Shown here one piece after another: positions 9,408 through 18,887 of a stretch of DNA of 64,000 nt. Where the stretch lies: the NCBI GenBank assembly GCA_012274445.1, contig JAAROD010000033.1, positions 620,001-684,000 on the forward strand. Direction: 5' to 3'. The translations under genes and the position numbers were made by a program. The notes below the pieces were generated by a model. The model ran no database searches. It was given only the letters and a program-made list of their open reading frames with translations, and was not told the DNA's origin. Numbering within the stretch: position 1 is the stretch's first letter; every line of letters begins with the position of its first letter. The stretch comes from Sclerotiophoma versabilis. Its lineage: Eukaryota; Ascomycota; Dothideomycetes; Pleosporales; Didymellaceae.

Positions 9408-10736
9408 TTAGGCAGTGATGGCCTGGGGGCCGAAGCCAGGAGCCATGAAGTACGGCTGGTGCCTCTGCGCACAGTACATGCAGCCACAGTTTACACCATG
9501 CTGATTCCAGGCAGACGCGTTGTATTGTGACTGGTAAGCAGGTGCGCCGTAGTTGGTCGACTGCTGGTGGTGGTGCTGGCTGTGAGCTGGCTGAGACAGG
9601 GGTGGGAAGCCGAACATGGTGCGACGCGAGTAGCCCTCAGCAGGAGCCCAGGGTCCAGTCGCACCATAATACTCCGGAGTGGTGGGTCCTGTAATTGGCG
9701 CGGATGCGGGAGAGTGGTCGGACGATCTCCAAGGGTCGTACTGAGCGTAGCCACTGTAGCTGTAGGAAGACATGGCAGACTTGGGCGCAGGCTCGTACGC
9801 CGGGGGGTGGTAAGCTTGCTGCATAGGCAGAGGTGGGAGGGGCTTGTTCGCATTGTAGGAACGACGGTGCATCGAGGTGTCGATGGGGCTAAGCTTGCTG
9901 CTGCGACTGGCGCGAGTCTGGTACTCCCTCCAATTCTCTGACCAGGTATTCCAGCCCTGGTGCTCGGTAGCATCACGGTGAAGCTTGTAATCGATAGCGT
10001 TGAGCCACTCCATCTCTAGCCTGTTCAGCTCGTCGACCCTAATGCCGCTAACCTCTGACCATGAGCGGTTGATGAACGTGTTGTCATCCAGGAACTTGCT
10101 GCCGAGCACCAGCGCAATGGTGAGAAGGCGATAAAGGTGGGTGTCGGTCTTGGGCTCATGGGCCAGCATGGGCATCCTGATGGACAGGTACGACATGCTG
10201 AGCACGATGGTGGCAGACGGCAATCTTGTAGCGCACAGAACTTGATATACCCACTTGCGGAAAGAGGTGGGCTCCATGCGTCCTGGGGTAATGAGCTGCA
10301 ATGCCATGTCGCGGACAAAGTCGGTCATCACATCCATATCGTAGTCCAACTTGGCCGATACACCGCCAACGGGCTTCTCTTCCTTTGCTGGCTGCTGAGC
10401 GCGCTGGCTGTACTCTTGCACACGCTGCTGCTGCATCGTCTGCTCGTGGGTACGCATGGGCGGCAATGTGTTGCCAGCATCATAAAATGAGCTCGGTGGC
10501 GGGAGACTGGGTGCCATGTAGGTGCCAGCTTGCGGGTACATCGGTGGCATGGCCATGGCGAGTTGGCTGTAACGGTCGGCATAGTCGTAGTCGTCTTGTT
10601 GGCGGTTCGTCGACTGGCCAGAGTAGGCGTTGTGCTGGTAAGGCATGCCTCCGCAGGAAGAGTGGTAGCTAGGCACGAACTCCGGGGGTGTGTACGGCTG
10701 ACGAGGCATCTGGTGCCTGGGGTAGAAGGACGGCAT
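9408..10736 (-). CDS. Pho85-type (PCL/Clg1-like) cyclin
   Basis: A 442-residue single-exon protein. The first ATG in the frame is 10736 (MPSFYPRHQ); the frame is open 26 codons farther but has no ATG there. Residues 1-125 are Pro/Gln/Tyr-rich and disordered. A cyclin box of the Pho80/PCL family follows at roughly 130-275, with TSFRKWVYQVLCATRL, LYRLLTIALVLGSKFLDDN, SWSEVSGI and LEMEWLNAIDYKLH, the arrangement typical of partners of the kinase Pho85/PhoA. The C-terminal 150 residues are low complexity rich in Ser, Tyr, Pro, His and Gln, ending near a CGCMYC cluster. Role inferred: substrate targeting of Pho85 in nutrient or cell-cycle signalling. The very long upstream gap could hold an extended regulatory leader. 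Confidence 0.85.
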   Translation of the reverse strand: MPSFYPRHQMPRQPYTPPEFVPSYHSSCGGMPYQHNAYSGQSTNRQQDDYDYADRYSQLAMAMPPMYPQAGTYMAPSLPPPSSFYDAGNTLPPMRTHEQTMQQQRVQEYSQRAQQPAKEEKPVGGVSAKLDYDMDVMTDFVRDMALQLITPGRMEPTSFRKWVYQVLCATRLPSATIVLSMSYLSIRMPMLAHEPKTDTHLYRLLTIALVLGSKFLDDNTFINRSWSEVSGIRVDELNRLEMEWLNAIDYKLHRDATEHQGWNTWSENWREYQTRASRSSKLSPIDTSMHRRSYNANKPLPPLPMQQAYHPPAYEPAPKSAMSSYSYSGYAQYDPWRSSDHSPASAPITGPTTPEYYGATGPWAPAEGYSRRTMFGFPPLSQPAHSQHHHQQSTNYGAPAYQSQYNASAWNQHGVNCGCMYCAQRHQPYFMAPGFGPQAITA

Positions 10737-13662
10737 GTTGACGCTGAGGTGTCGGAGGGGAACGAGAGACTGACGATGGCCTGTGTGGGGTATTAGTTCA
10801 ACGTCGTTTGCCAACAGGGTGATGTCCGCTGTCGCGGTGGTGTGACGTACAGTCTCGTCGTTCTATGCCGCCGGAGGGTGGTGAGCGAAAGCTCTTTTGT
10901 GCGCCTGACGATGCTCTAGAAGACTCCGGTCATGCACAAAGGAGAGTTGGCGCAAATGATATGTGGGTTTGCGGTGGAATAATCAAGACAATCGTCAAGA
11001 CAGGTACTAGGAATAATGTCTCAGTCAGACAATGGTAGTTGTCGACGTCAAAGAGCGCGAGCCGGGGTGGGGTCGGCAAGTCTGTGTCGCAGCTGGGATC
11101 ACAGAAGGCGACGCGGTTTGTGCGTCGACCGATTGCAGACGGCCGGAGCGGGTGTGCAGTGATGAAACACGAGGAGGGCGAGGTCTAAGTGAATAGATCG
11201 CCGCGGTAACGCGAGGTGGTAGGGGTACGGTGGTTGAGAGCCTCGAGGAAGGTGCGACCTGGGAGGGCAAGAAAAAGAAAGAGCAACGCTCGAAACCGAA
11301 ATTCAGATGCAGCGCAGTCCAGAACGCAAGGCGGAAAAAGAAAGCGCACGGTGGTCGTCGATGAACGGGCAACGATGAGGACAAGGTCGTGGTCGTTCAA
11401 GGAAAACTTGGTTGCGTAGGTGACCAGCGAGCCAGGGTCGTGGGACCGTTGGTAGGTGTGCTGACGGACGAGCAAACACGGGCGTGGACACAGCACAGCC
11501 TGTGGTGGTTTGCAAGGGAGGCGACGTCGACAGCGGCGGCAGGGCAGTCACCAGGTAGAGGTGATGCTGGACAGCTGGAGAGCCGTGGTTCCGGAGGCGT
11601 GTAGGGGTGCCCGAGCGTGCGCTGGCTGCGTGTGGACGGTCAAGTCAGCCCGGCCGTTCGAAACAGCAGATGGCACAGCGGCGAAAGTCGCGTCGAGCAG
11701 CGCCTGCAACCTGGAAGGTTTGGGGGAGGGGAGGGAGGATGGAGAGGGTGGAGAGGTGAAGAGATGGGACGCAGACACGGCTCGTTGGCAATGTGCTCTG
11801 GTTGCCCGGCCGTGGCCGTTTAGCGAAGGGGCCATGGACGAGCCCGTTCCTCGTCCAAGCCAACAAGCCCTCGCAGGTCCACAGGCGTGTGCGCCGGTGT
11901 GCAGCCCAGCACAGGCCCCGTCGCGTCTGCGTAATAATCGTTCGTTAGCTGTCCATTCATCTGCCGTGCTCAGGTGAAAACTCTGCCACATGCAGTCTAG
12001 CCCGGCACAACCCTCGACAGGTCGCAAAGCGCGCTCGGCGGCCACTCCTGGCTCTGCGCTGTGCAGGCTGGTGCTCGCAGATTCTGGCAACCCCCGGGGT
12101 GCAGTCCAATGAACGATTTCAGGGACTGCCCTCTGACCACCCTTGGAGCGAGCGCAGCGAGCCACGTATTGTCGGTGGGTTGCTCTTCTCGCCTCCTCGC
12201 CGTGGAGACCGGCTGCCGTCCCGTCCTCCTCACTGGCCCTCTCCAACGGGCCAAGGCATGCAGCAGCCGGCTTACTGGAGCGCGCCGCCTTGCCAGCAAT
12301 TGCAATTGTCATCTGCGCCCGAGTGCACAGTGCAACACCCTTTGACTCGACTCGACTCGACTCGCCCTGCCCGTGCTTGACCCAGCCTTCGCAAATAAAG
12401 TACATGTGGCCCGTGTAGAGGAGAAACATATTGCAATCATAACAAGCCAGCACTGCCTTCCACCACAACGCATGCGCCTCCGCAACCTTCACTCCCCTGG
12501 AGGCGCTCGCCGGACCCTCGCGCCCGCGTGAAAAAATGTGCCCGACATGCTTGCATCTCGTGGCCGCATGAGCAGTCAAGGCCCCGTTTCTGGCCGTAGC
12601 CTGCAGTCGACCATGTCCGATTTAGAGCCAAATGGATCCCACGGCATTCTGGCCCAGGGGATCGAAGGCAGTCAGGCCTTGCTCACATCTTCTTGACTCC
12701 ACCTGGGCGGGGGTCACGATCATGACCGGCGCCGACAGCGTGCAGCACTGATGATGAGGGGTGTGCCTCTCTCGATCAGCCTGGCCTCTGCAAATCGACC
12801 CAAAATCAAACACAAGTGCAGCCGTGTGCCCGCAAGTGAGTGACGGCGGCAACCAAGTCATGGACATGCTGGTGGGCGTCATACACCGCACCCATCCGCA
12901 GGCTTCCATCTCACTGGTCTGCATCCCACTCCAAAAACAAAATCATCGTCACCTCGTGAGTCGAAGAGTGGCAACCCCAGCCCCTCGGGCGCACCTCGCA
13001 CATCTAGCCCGCGACACTCCGTAATCAAGCGCGCCCACATGGGAGAAAATTGTGACCTTGGTGTGTAGGGTTGAACCGGCCACTTGCGTGCACCTCCACA
13101 GCCAAGCGCTCGGCTTGTCAGCTAGATTGGTGACGATCTATTGGTGTTGAGCTCAACGTCAAACACTGCCAGTCATGAATCGCAGCCTTCATCAGCTTTG
13201 TTGTAGGCAACAGGCCATCGTATCCGGCTGAGGCCTTCGTGCCGTGTGCTGCGTTTTGCAATGTCACATTCCTGACAGCCATGACGCCCACCGTTGCGAA
13301 TTTTCGGTGCCTGGCATGCCGCGCAAGGGACCACGGTCAGTTTAACTCCGTCGAGCAGTCGTAGAGCAGGTGTTGCTGCAAGAGCATGTCACTGGTGTCG
13401 CATCGCATGCCAAACGCACCATTCCAAAAATGTGTGATGTGTCTCGGTGCCACATGAGGCAGGCGAAACCGGAAGTGCTTAATTTCGTTCATGCTTTTCG
13501 CACGTGATATCGTTATGTCAACCCTTTTTGGCCCTTGCCGTGTGTCCATTCATTCCCAAACGCCGCTGCAATGCATATCCCATGGTATATCCGACCAAAC
13601 CAATTGTCGCTGGCATGAAACACATGCACAACTCTACACACAAACGCCCTTACGTATCGTAC
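10737..13662. other. Long gene-free interval upstream of the cyclin
   Basis: Nearly 3 kb without a supported gene. Several open frames exist because part of the segment is GC-rich, including 343 codons on minus at 11548-12579, but they have no domain, are Cys/Trp/Ala/Arg-rich, and are mirrored by open frames on the other strand. The interval probably contains the cyclin promoter and possibly a long 5' leader or non-coding RNA (inference), plus the RPL7 3' region near 13663. Confidence 0.5.
12345..12364. repeat. (ACTCG)4 microsatellite
   Basis: Four perfect tandem copies of a pentanucleotide in the long gene-free interval. Confidence 0.85.
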
Positions 13663-14652
13663 CTAGTTCATCTGCCTGATCAACTCGTTGATGTGCTCTT
13701 CCCGGTTGCCCAGGTCACCGCCCTCAACGAAATGCTTGAACTTCCTCTTGTGGAAGCCGCCATTGGGGCTGTTCAGCTTGAACGGCCACAAGAAGTTCGA
13801 GGCCTGCTTAAAGTTGGGGCCAACAGTGTAGATTTCATGGATGAGGTCTTCCATGCAGATCATGCCGTACTTTTCAAGGTTCTCCTCGATGATCTGGTTG
13901 TCAGTCAGCGGCAGGCGCTGCTTGTCAACCTTGCCGTATCCGCGCTCTGCAAGATGGGTCAGTAGAGCTCAAACGAGTGTTTGTGGTGAGTAAGCTTACT
14001 GTAGATGAGCTCGCGGACAGACTTCTGGTTGGGATAACCATAGGCAACGAAAGGCTCAACGATCTTCAGCATCTCCAATGTAGCCTTGGTGAGCTTGATG
14101 AAGACACCGTTGTTGATCTGCAACAAGCGAAGGAGCTGCAGAGTCTTGCGCTTCTTAGGATCAATCTTGTTGATACCCTTGATGCGGACGACGAAAGCGA
14201 GCTTGTTCTCCTCGGGCACATAGAGCTCGTTCTGCTTCTTGGCCTCGCGCTTCATGCGGATCTTCTCACGGTCGGCATCGCGGTACTCCTTAACGTACTT
14301 CTCAGCACGCTGGAAGATAACTTCACGCTTATTCTTGTTCTTGTCTGGTCGTGGTCAGCTTTTGCTCGTGTGATAAGCTGTGCCATGAACTCCACGAGGG
14401 GCGATCGCATCATTCCCGAAAGATGGTTAACGACAGCAACATTGCCCGTAGGCTAGCCGATGTGTTGGTAGTTAGAATCATCGCGATCGCCTATTCCTCA
14501 TGTTCGCCCACAGCACCTGGTGCAAACGTACCTCGCTTCTCCCTTGTTGCAATTGCACGCTCCTCACGAGCCCTCTCCTGCGACTTGCGCTTCTTTAGCA
14601 GCGTCTCGGGGACGAGGATACTGTCTTGCGTCGGGACGGTCGTGGCTGCCAT
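13663..14652 (-). CDS. RPL7: 60S ribosomal protein L7 (uL30)
   Basis: A 249-residue protein from three exons: 14652-14532, 14344-14000 and 13946-13663. The introns are 187 nt (GTACGT...CAG) and 53 nt (GTAAGC...GCAG). The joins give EKRD-KNKNKREVIF and RELIY-KRGYGKVDKQR, both as in eukaryotic L7. Other signatures are LAFVVRIKGINKI, LLRLLQINNGVF, MICMEDLIHEIYTVG and LWPFKLNSPNGGF. Length matches the family (yeast 244). It sits in the large ribosomal subunit and binds rRNA. The first coding exon carries the basic N-terminal extension. Intron 1 is the longest in the gene, as often in fungal ribosomal protein genes; yeast RPL7 introns host snoRNAs, but I could not find convincing C and D boxes here. 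Confidence 0.96.
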
Positions 14653-14995
14653 TGTGGTGTCCGGTGCGAAAGTATCGTGCCGTCGAAGATGAAACGCAAA
14701 AGTTCGCAGCGAATTTTGTTCGACAGCTCTAGCGGGGACGCTAGTGTGTGGGGCGCGCTAAGCCTCGCAGAGACCCTGTCTTGGCCATGCGAGGCACGAG
14801 ATGAACATCTCAAACTATCTAACGATGGAGGCAACCCAAGCGTACTCGCTCCTTTCTTATGAGGTTGAGAGAATTTGAAGGGCTTCTGATCCGATGGAGA
14901 TTGGTCGGGGACCACTTCATAGCTACTTGAATCCCATATAATTCTGAGCTTGGATATTTATTTATCTGTCGAGTATCTCGACCTCAGACGTCTAC
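14653..14995. other. RPL7 promoter and CDK11 3' flank
   Basis: 343 bp between the RPL7 start and the 3' end of the kinase gene; no open frame of interest. Confidence 0.5.
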
Positions 14996-16357
14996 TCAAG
15001 CCATCTTCAACATGAACCCCGCCCCCTTCTCGCCCTCCTCCTGCGCTGAGAAAATGCTGCTGAAGTCGACCTTGCCTAACCCTGGCGCCGCCTCCCCCCT
15101 CTTCGGCGCATGTGGACTTGCTCTACGCCTCTTCTCCTGACCCGCCTTACTGGGAAAGGTAGGAAACATCTCACTCGGCTTCGGCTTTGGCTGTTCCCTG
15201 AAGTAATCATGTTCCAACACCTCTTTCGCGGTGGGCCTGTCATCAGGATTCAGGCTCAGCAGTGAGGACAGGAGGTCCACGCCCGCACCACTGAGGAAGG
15301 GGAAGCGCGCGCGGTCGAAAGATTGTCTGTTCCTTTGCTCACGCGGCAGTTTCAGGCTCGGCGCGTTAGGCAGTCTCCAGAACCCAGGCCAGCTTTTCTC
15401 CTCCGGTAGCCCGCATAGACCGAAAATCCGACTGAGCTGGTCGACCTCGTTTGTGCCAGGTAGGATGGGCGTCTTGAGTAGTAGTTCGCCCAATATACAC
15501 CCGACGCTCCACATATCGACCTCTGTCCCGTAATTCGGTGTGCCGAGTAGGAGCTCTGGCGCGCGGTACCATAGCGTAACGACGAGTTGGGTAAGCGGTG
15601 CGGATGCAGGGGGGACGTACCGCGCCATGCCGAAGTCTGCGAGTTTGAGCTGTCCGCGGTTGTTGAGGAGGATGTTGGAGGTTTTGAGGTCCCTGTGCAT
15701 TATGTAGTTATCGTGCAAGAATGCAATTCCGGACGTTAGCTGGCGTAAGAGGGTTTTGACTTCAGAAGCGACGAAGGGGTCGTGCATGTCTTCTTGCAGT
15801 GTCTTGAGGTCGTGCTCTAGGAACTCCATAACCAGGACGCATTCCTCTGGATTGTCGCCCGAGAGGACTTCTTTCAGTTCGACAACATTTGGATGTCGAG
15901 CCTTTTGGAGTATGGTGATTTCGCGCAAAGCAGTGATGGGGAAGCCGTCTTGGTTGTAGTCCATCTTGACCTTTTTCAAGGCTACGACTTGGGATGTTGC
16001 GATGTCCTTAGCTCGAGACACCCATCCGTAGCTACCCTCTTCGATGTGATTGAGGGTTTCAAAATTTGAGCGGTGGCGGCAGGCTGTCCATCCGCCTCCT
16101 TCGAATCTTAGCAATCTACGCTCCTTCTCTGGGTTCTTTGGAGCTGTGGTATCGTCCGTGGTGACATCTTCGCCGTTGGAGAGTCGTCGGCGCTTGACTG
16201 GGCGCAAGTCACGCTCTTCCGCTTTCTTTGCTGCTTGGGCCGCCTCTTCTGCTTGTTGCTGTTTTTGGAGCTTCAAGCGCTTCTTCTCTTCCTTCTCTTG
16301 CTTGCGGCGGAGGGCTTCTGCTTTGTCGGCTTCGTCATCCGCCCATCGTGATGTCAT
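14996..16357 (-). CDS. CDK11-type (PITSLRE-like) cyclin-dependent kinase
   Basis: A 453-residue intronless gene. Residues 1-80 form a highly charged coiled-coil-like region (Lys/Glu/Gln-rich, KRRRL basic patch). The kinase domain runs from about 98 to 390. It has the glycine loop IEEGSYGWV, the VALKK lysine near 128, the helix sequence PITALRE at 140-146 that marks the CDK10/CDK11 group, HRDLKTSN at 221-228, DFG at 241-243, and WYRAPELLLG. The CDK insert and C-lobe are complete. The C-terminus (KRRRASPHAPKRGEA) looks like a nuclear signal. In animals CDK11 acts in transcription and splicing; in fission yeast the relative is Ppk23 (family knowledge). Catalytic residues are all present. It is divergent with the NDUFAF7 gene. 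Confidence 0.93.
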   Translation of the reverse strand: MTSRWADDEADKAEALRRKQEKEEKKRLKLQKQQQAEEAAQAAKKAEERDLRPVKRRRLSNGEDVTTDDTTAPKNPEKERRLLRFEGGGWTACRHRSNFETLNHIEEGSYGWVSRAKDIATSQVVALKKVKMDYNQDGFPITALREITILQKARHPNVVELKEVLSGDNPEECVLVMEFLEHDLKTLQEDMHDPFVASEVKTLLRQLTSGIAFLHDNYIMHRDLKTSNILLNNRGQLKLADFGMARYVPPASAPLTQLVVTLWYRAPELLLGTPNYGTEVDMWSVGCILGELLLKTPILPGTNEVDQLSRIFGLCGLPEEKSWPGFWRLPNAPSLKLPREQRNRQSFDRARFPFLSGAGVDLLSSLLSLNPDDRPTAKEVLEHDYFREQPKPKPSEMFPTFPSKAGQEKRRRASPHAPKRGEAAPGLGKVDFSSIFSAQEEGEKGAGFMLKMA

Positions 16358-16567
16358 TGTCTAGACAAGAAGTGCGCACAAACCTCTCAGCAATGAAATG
16401 CAGCAGACAGGGGACTTTTGACTCCAGTCGAATGTGTCCTGGGGTGAGAAAGGAAGCACGTGTCAGCGCATTCATGCAGATGTCATGGCCATAGCTCCTC
16501 CGCGTTCCGACCACATTTTACACTCGGAACGCGCAGACGTCATGGACCTTCTCCTCCAGCAACCGCC
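16358..16567. promoter_or_regulatory. Shared divergent promoter of the CDK11-type kinase and NDUFAF7
   Basis: Only 210 bp separate the two opposite ATG codons, so the core promoters must share or abut this segment. No clear TATA box was seen. Confidence 0.6.
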
Positions 16568-17273
16568 ATGAGAGGCCATTCTCGCAGTCTGCTCCGCACT
16601 GCGACACAATGTAGTCGCGCGCGACCGCAGTTACTTACTTCTTTACCCCCACAACGTGCGCTTCGCCTATCATCGACCTCGGCGCCCTCGAGTCCCCCAG
16701 CATCATCAGCAACGCCTCCAGCGCCGAAGGAAGGCGAACGAAAATGGTCGACGCCACTCGCACAATTTCTCGGACAGGCTATTACAACAACGGGGCCTAT
16801 CTCGGTTGCGGCGTATATGCGCCAATGCCTCACATCTGAGCTGGGTGGATACTACACGCGTACGCCCACCGCGGGCGAGGACCAGTTCGGTACCAAAGGC
16901 GACTTTGTGACTTCACCAGAGATCAGCCAGGTCTTTGGTGAGCTGATTGGCATATGGCTGTACGCGGAGTGGCTCGCGCAGGGCCGCAAAGAGAAAGTGC
17001 AGATCATCGAGGTCGGACCTGGCAGAGGCACGCTGATGGACGATGTGCTACGGACAATATCGAGCTTCAAGAGGATGACTAAGAGCATCGAGGCGATTTA
17101 CCTTGTCGAGGCGAGCCCGCACCTGCAGAAACAGCAGGCGTTGCGACTGGCGGGGACGGAGGAGCTGGAGAAGAGTGAGGTGGGGTGGAGGGCGAAGTGC
17201 AAGTACTTCCCCGACTGTGACATTCAGTGGTGTGAAGACATCCGTTTTGTGCCCAAAGGTATATTTTCTTCTT

Positions 17274-17305
<32 letters not shown>

Positions 17306-18258
17306 GACTATACTGCAAATACTAAGAGTATCCAGAGGAGACGAGCACACCCTTCATCCTCGCCCACGAATTCTTCGACGCCCTACCCATCCACGTTTTC
17401 CAGAACATCTCCCAATCCTCCATCCCCAAATCCTCAACAATTATGACTCCCACTGGACCCATCACTCCCAAACATGGCCCCACTGCGCCTGGCAACCAAT
17501 GGCACGAACTCGTCGTCTCGCCTACAAACCCATACGCTTCCACATCCAACCTCAAACCAGGAGAGGAGAAGCCCGACTTTGAAATGACCGTCTCGAAGTC
17601 TCCTACACCACACTCTTTGTACCTTCCCAAAATGAGTAACCGGTACAAGAAGCTGGAAAAGACAGCCGACGCCATCATCGAAATAAGCCCAGAGTCCTTA
17701 TCCTACGTGTCTGACTTCGCAACTCGCATCGGCGGGAGCGAGGGTGCAGCGTCTCGACCACCTCAGCCCGGTAACACGCCTGTCAAACCGGTGTCCCATC
17801 AAAACGTCCCGTTCAAGAAGCCTACACCGAGCGGCGCGGCGCTGATCTTGGATTATGGAACCACAGATACGATTCCCGCGAACACGCTGCGCGGGATCCG
17901 GCACCATAAAGCCGTCTCCCCTTTCGTAGCACCAGGACTTGTGGATCTAAGTGCAGACGTGGATTTCCTTGCGCTCGCTGAGGCCGCACTCGACGCATCA
18001 GATAGTGTTGAAGTTCACGGCCCTGTTGACCAGTCCTTTTTTCTAGCTACTATGGGCATCAAAGAGCGCGCTGAGAGGCTGTTAAAGAACGCGAAAGACG
18101 AGGAGACGAGGAAGAGACTGGAAATCGGGTGGAAGAGGCTTGTTGATCGCGGGCCGAATGGCATGGGGAAGCTGTACAAGGCTATGGCCATCGTGCCGTA
18201 TGTGGAGGGGAAGAAGGTTAGGCGGCCTGTAGGGTTTGGGGGGGATATTATGGGCTGA
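16568..18258 (+). CDS. NDUFAF7: Mitochondrial protein arginine methyltransferase NDUFAF7 (MidA family)
   Basis: A 537-residue protein from exons 16568-17258 and 17336-18258. The family dimethylates an arginine of the complex I subunit NDUFS2 during early assembly (family knowledge). The start is the first ATG, followed by a basic presequence (MRGHSRSLLRTATQCSRARP). Signatures are ISVAAYMRQCL, FGTKGDFVTSPEISQVFGEL, the SAM-binding loop EVGPGRGTLMDDVL, HEFFDALPIHVFQ and GAALILDYG. The join reads FVPK-EETSTPFILAHEFFD. The 77-nt intron contains 12 TTC units followed by a TACTAAG-like branch site. Residues from about 255 to 400 contain a longer insertion than in animal relatives. The presence of this gene fits an organism with respiratory complex I. 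Confidence 0.93.
17266..17301 (+). repeat. (TTC)12 microsatellite inside the NDUFAF7 intron
   Basis: Twelve perfect TTC units fill about half of the 77-nt intron, upstream of the branch-like TACTAAG. Failure to splice would keep the frame open and insert a serine run. Confidence 0.9.
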
Positions 18259-18887
18259 TATGGTATGTTCTGTGTATAATTTATATCAACTACTGTGTTA
18301 GATAATTGTTCCGTCTCACGTTTCCAAAAAAAAAAGCAGGATATAAGCAGGCAATCCCCCCAGATTCAGGAGGCAATCAAGCTATGTCTATACTTTTTTT
18401 GCGATTGAATAAGTAGCCTGAGAACTGTAGGTAAGCTTACCTAGTTTGTAGCACAATGGAAGTTACTCTAGAAACATCCTAGCTCAATGTCCAGATGTAG
18501 GGCAGGTAGCAGCTGCGTTCAAGCTCTTCTTAGTACGACTTTACCGTCTGCAGACGGGCGATTACGGACGAGAAACAGTGGCAGCCTACGCCAGATCTGC
18601 TTCGGTCATAGTGCCGACGTTATCGGGATTGAATGACTTGCCTGTGAAGTGTTAGAGGGTTCTAGGGTCTTGGAATGGGCTGAGCGATGTGTTAGTGGTT
18701 GCATGATGGAGACATTGGAGGAGCGTACGGTGGCATTGTTGTATAGAGAAGCGAAAACACACGTCAGTGTTGGTATGGGATGTGAAGTCGTGAAAAGAAG
18801 GTAACTGTTAAATAACACCCATATATGGCAAGACGACTCAGATCAAAAATTGGAGAACAGTAACAACGCTGATAATAGACCCGAACG
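18259..18887. other. Intergenic between convergent genes
   Basis: 629 bp between the 3' ends of NDUFAF7 and the HeLo gene. It contains A-rich tracts consistent with 3' ends and no supported gene. Confidence 0.5.

Noticed and set aside
11548..12579. 343-codon open frame on minus
   Set aside because: GC-rich stretch with competing open frames on plus (11510-11977, 12061-12418), odd Cys/Trp/Ala-rich composition and no motif.
14345..14531. Possible C/D snoRNA in RPL7 intron 1
   Set aside because: An ATGATGC and a CTGA occur, but the C box has a mismatch, no terminal stem pairs and no guide match could be shown.
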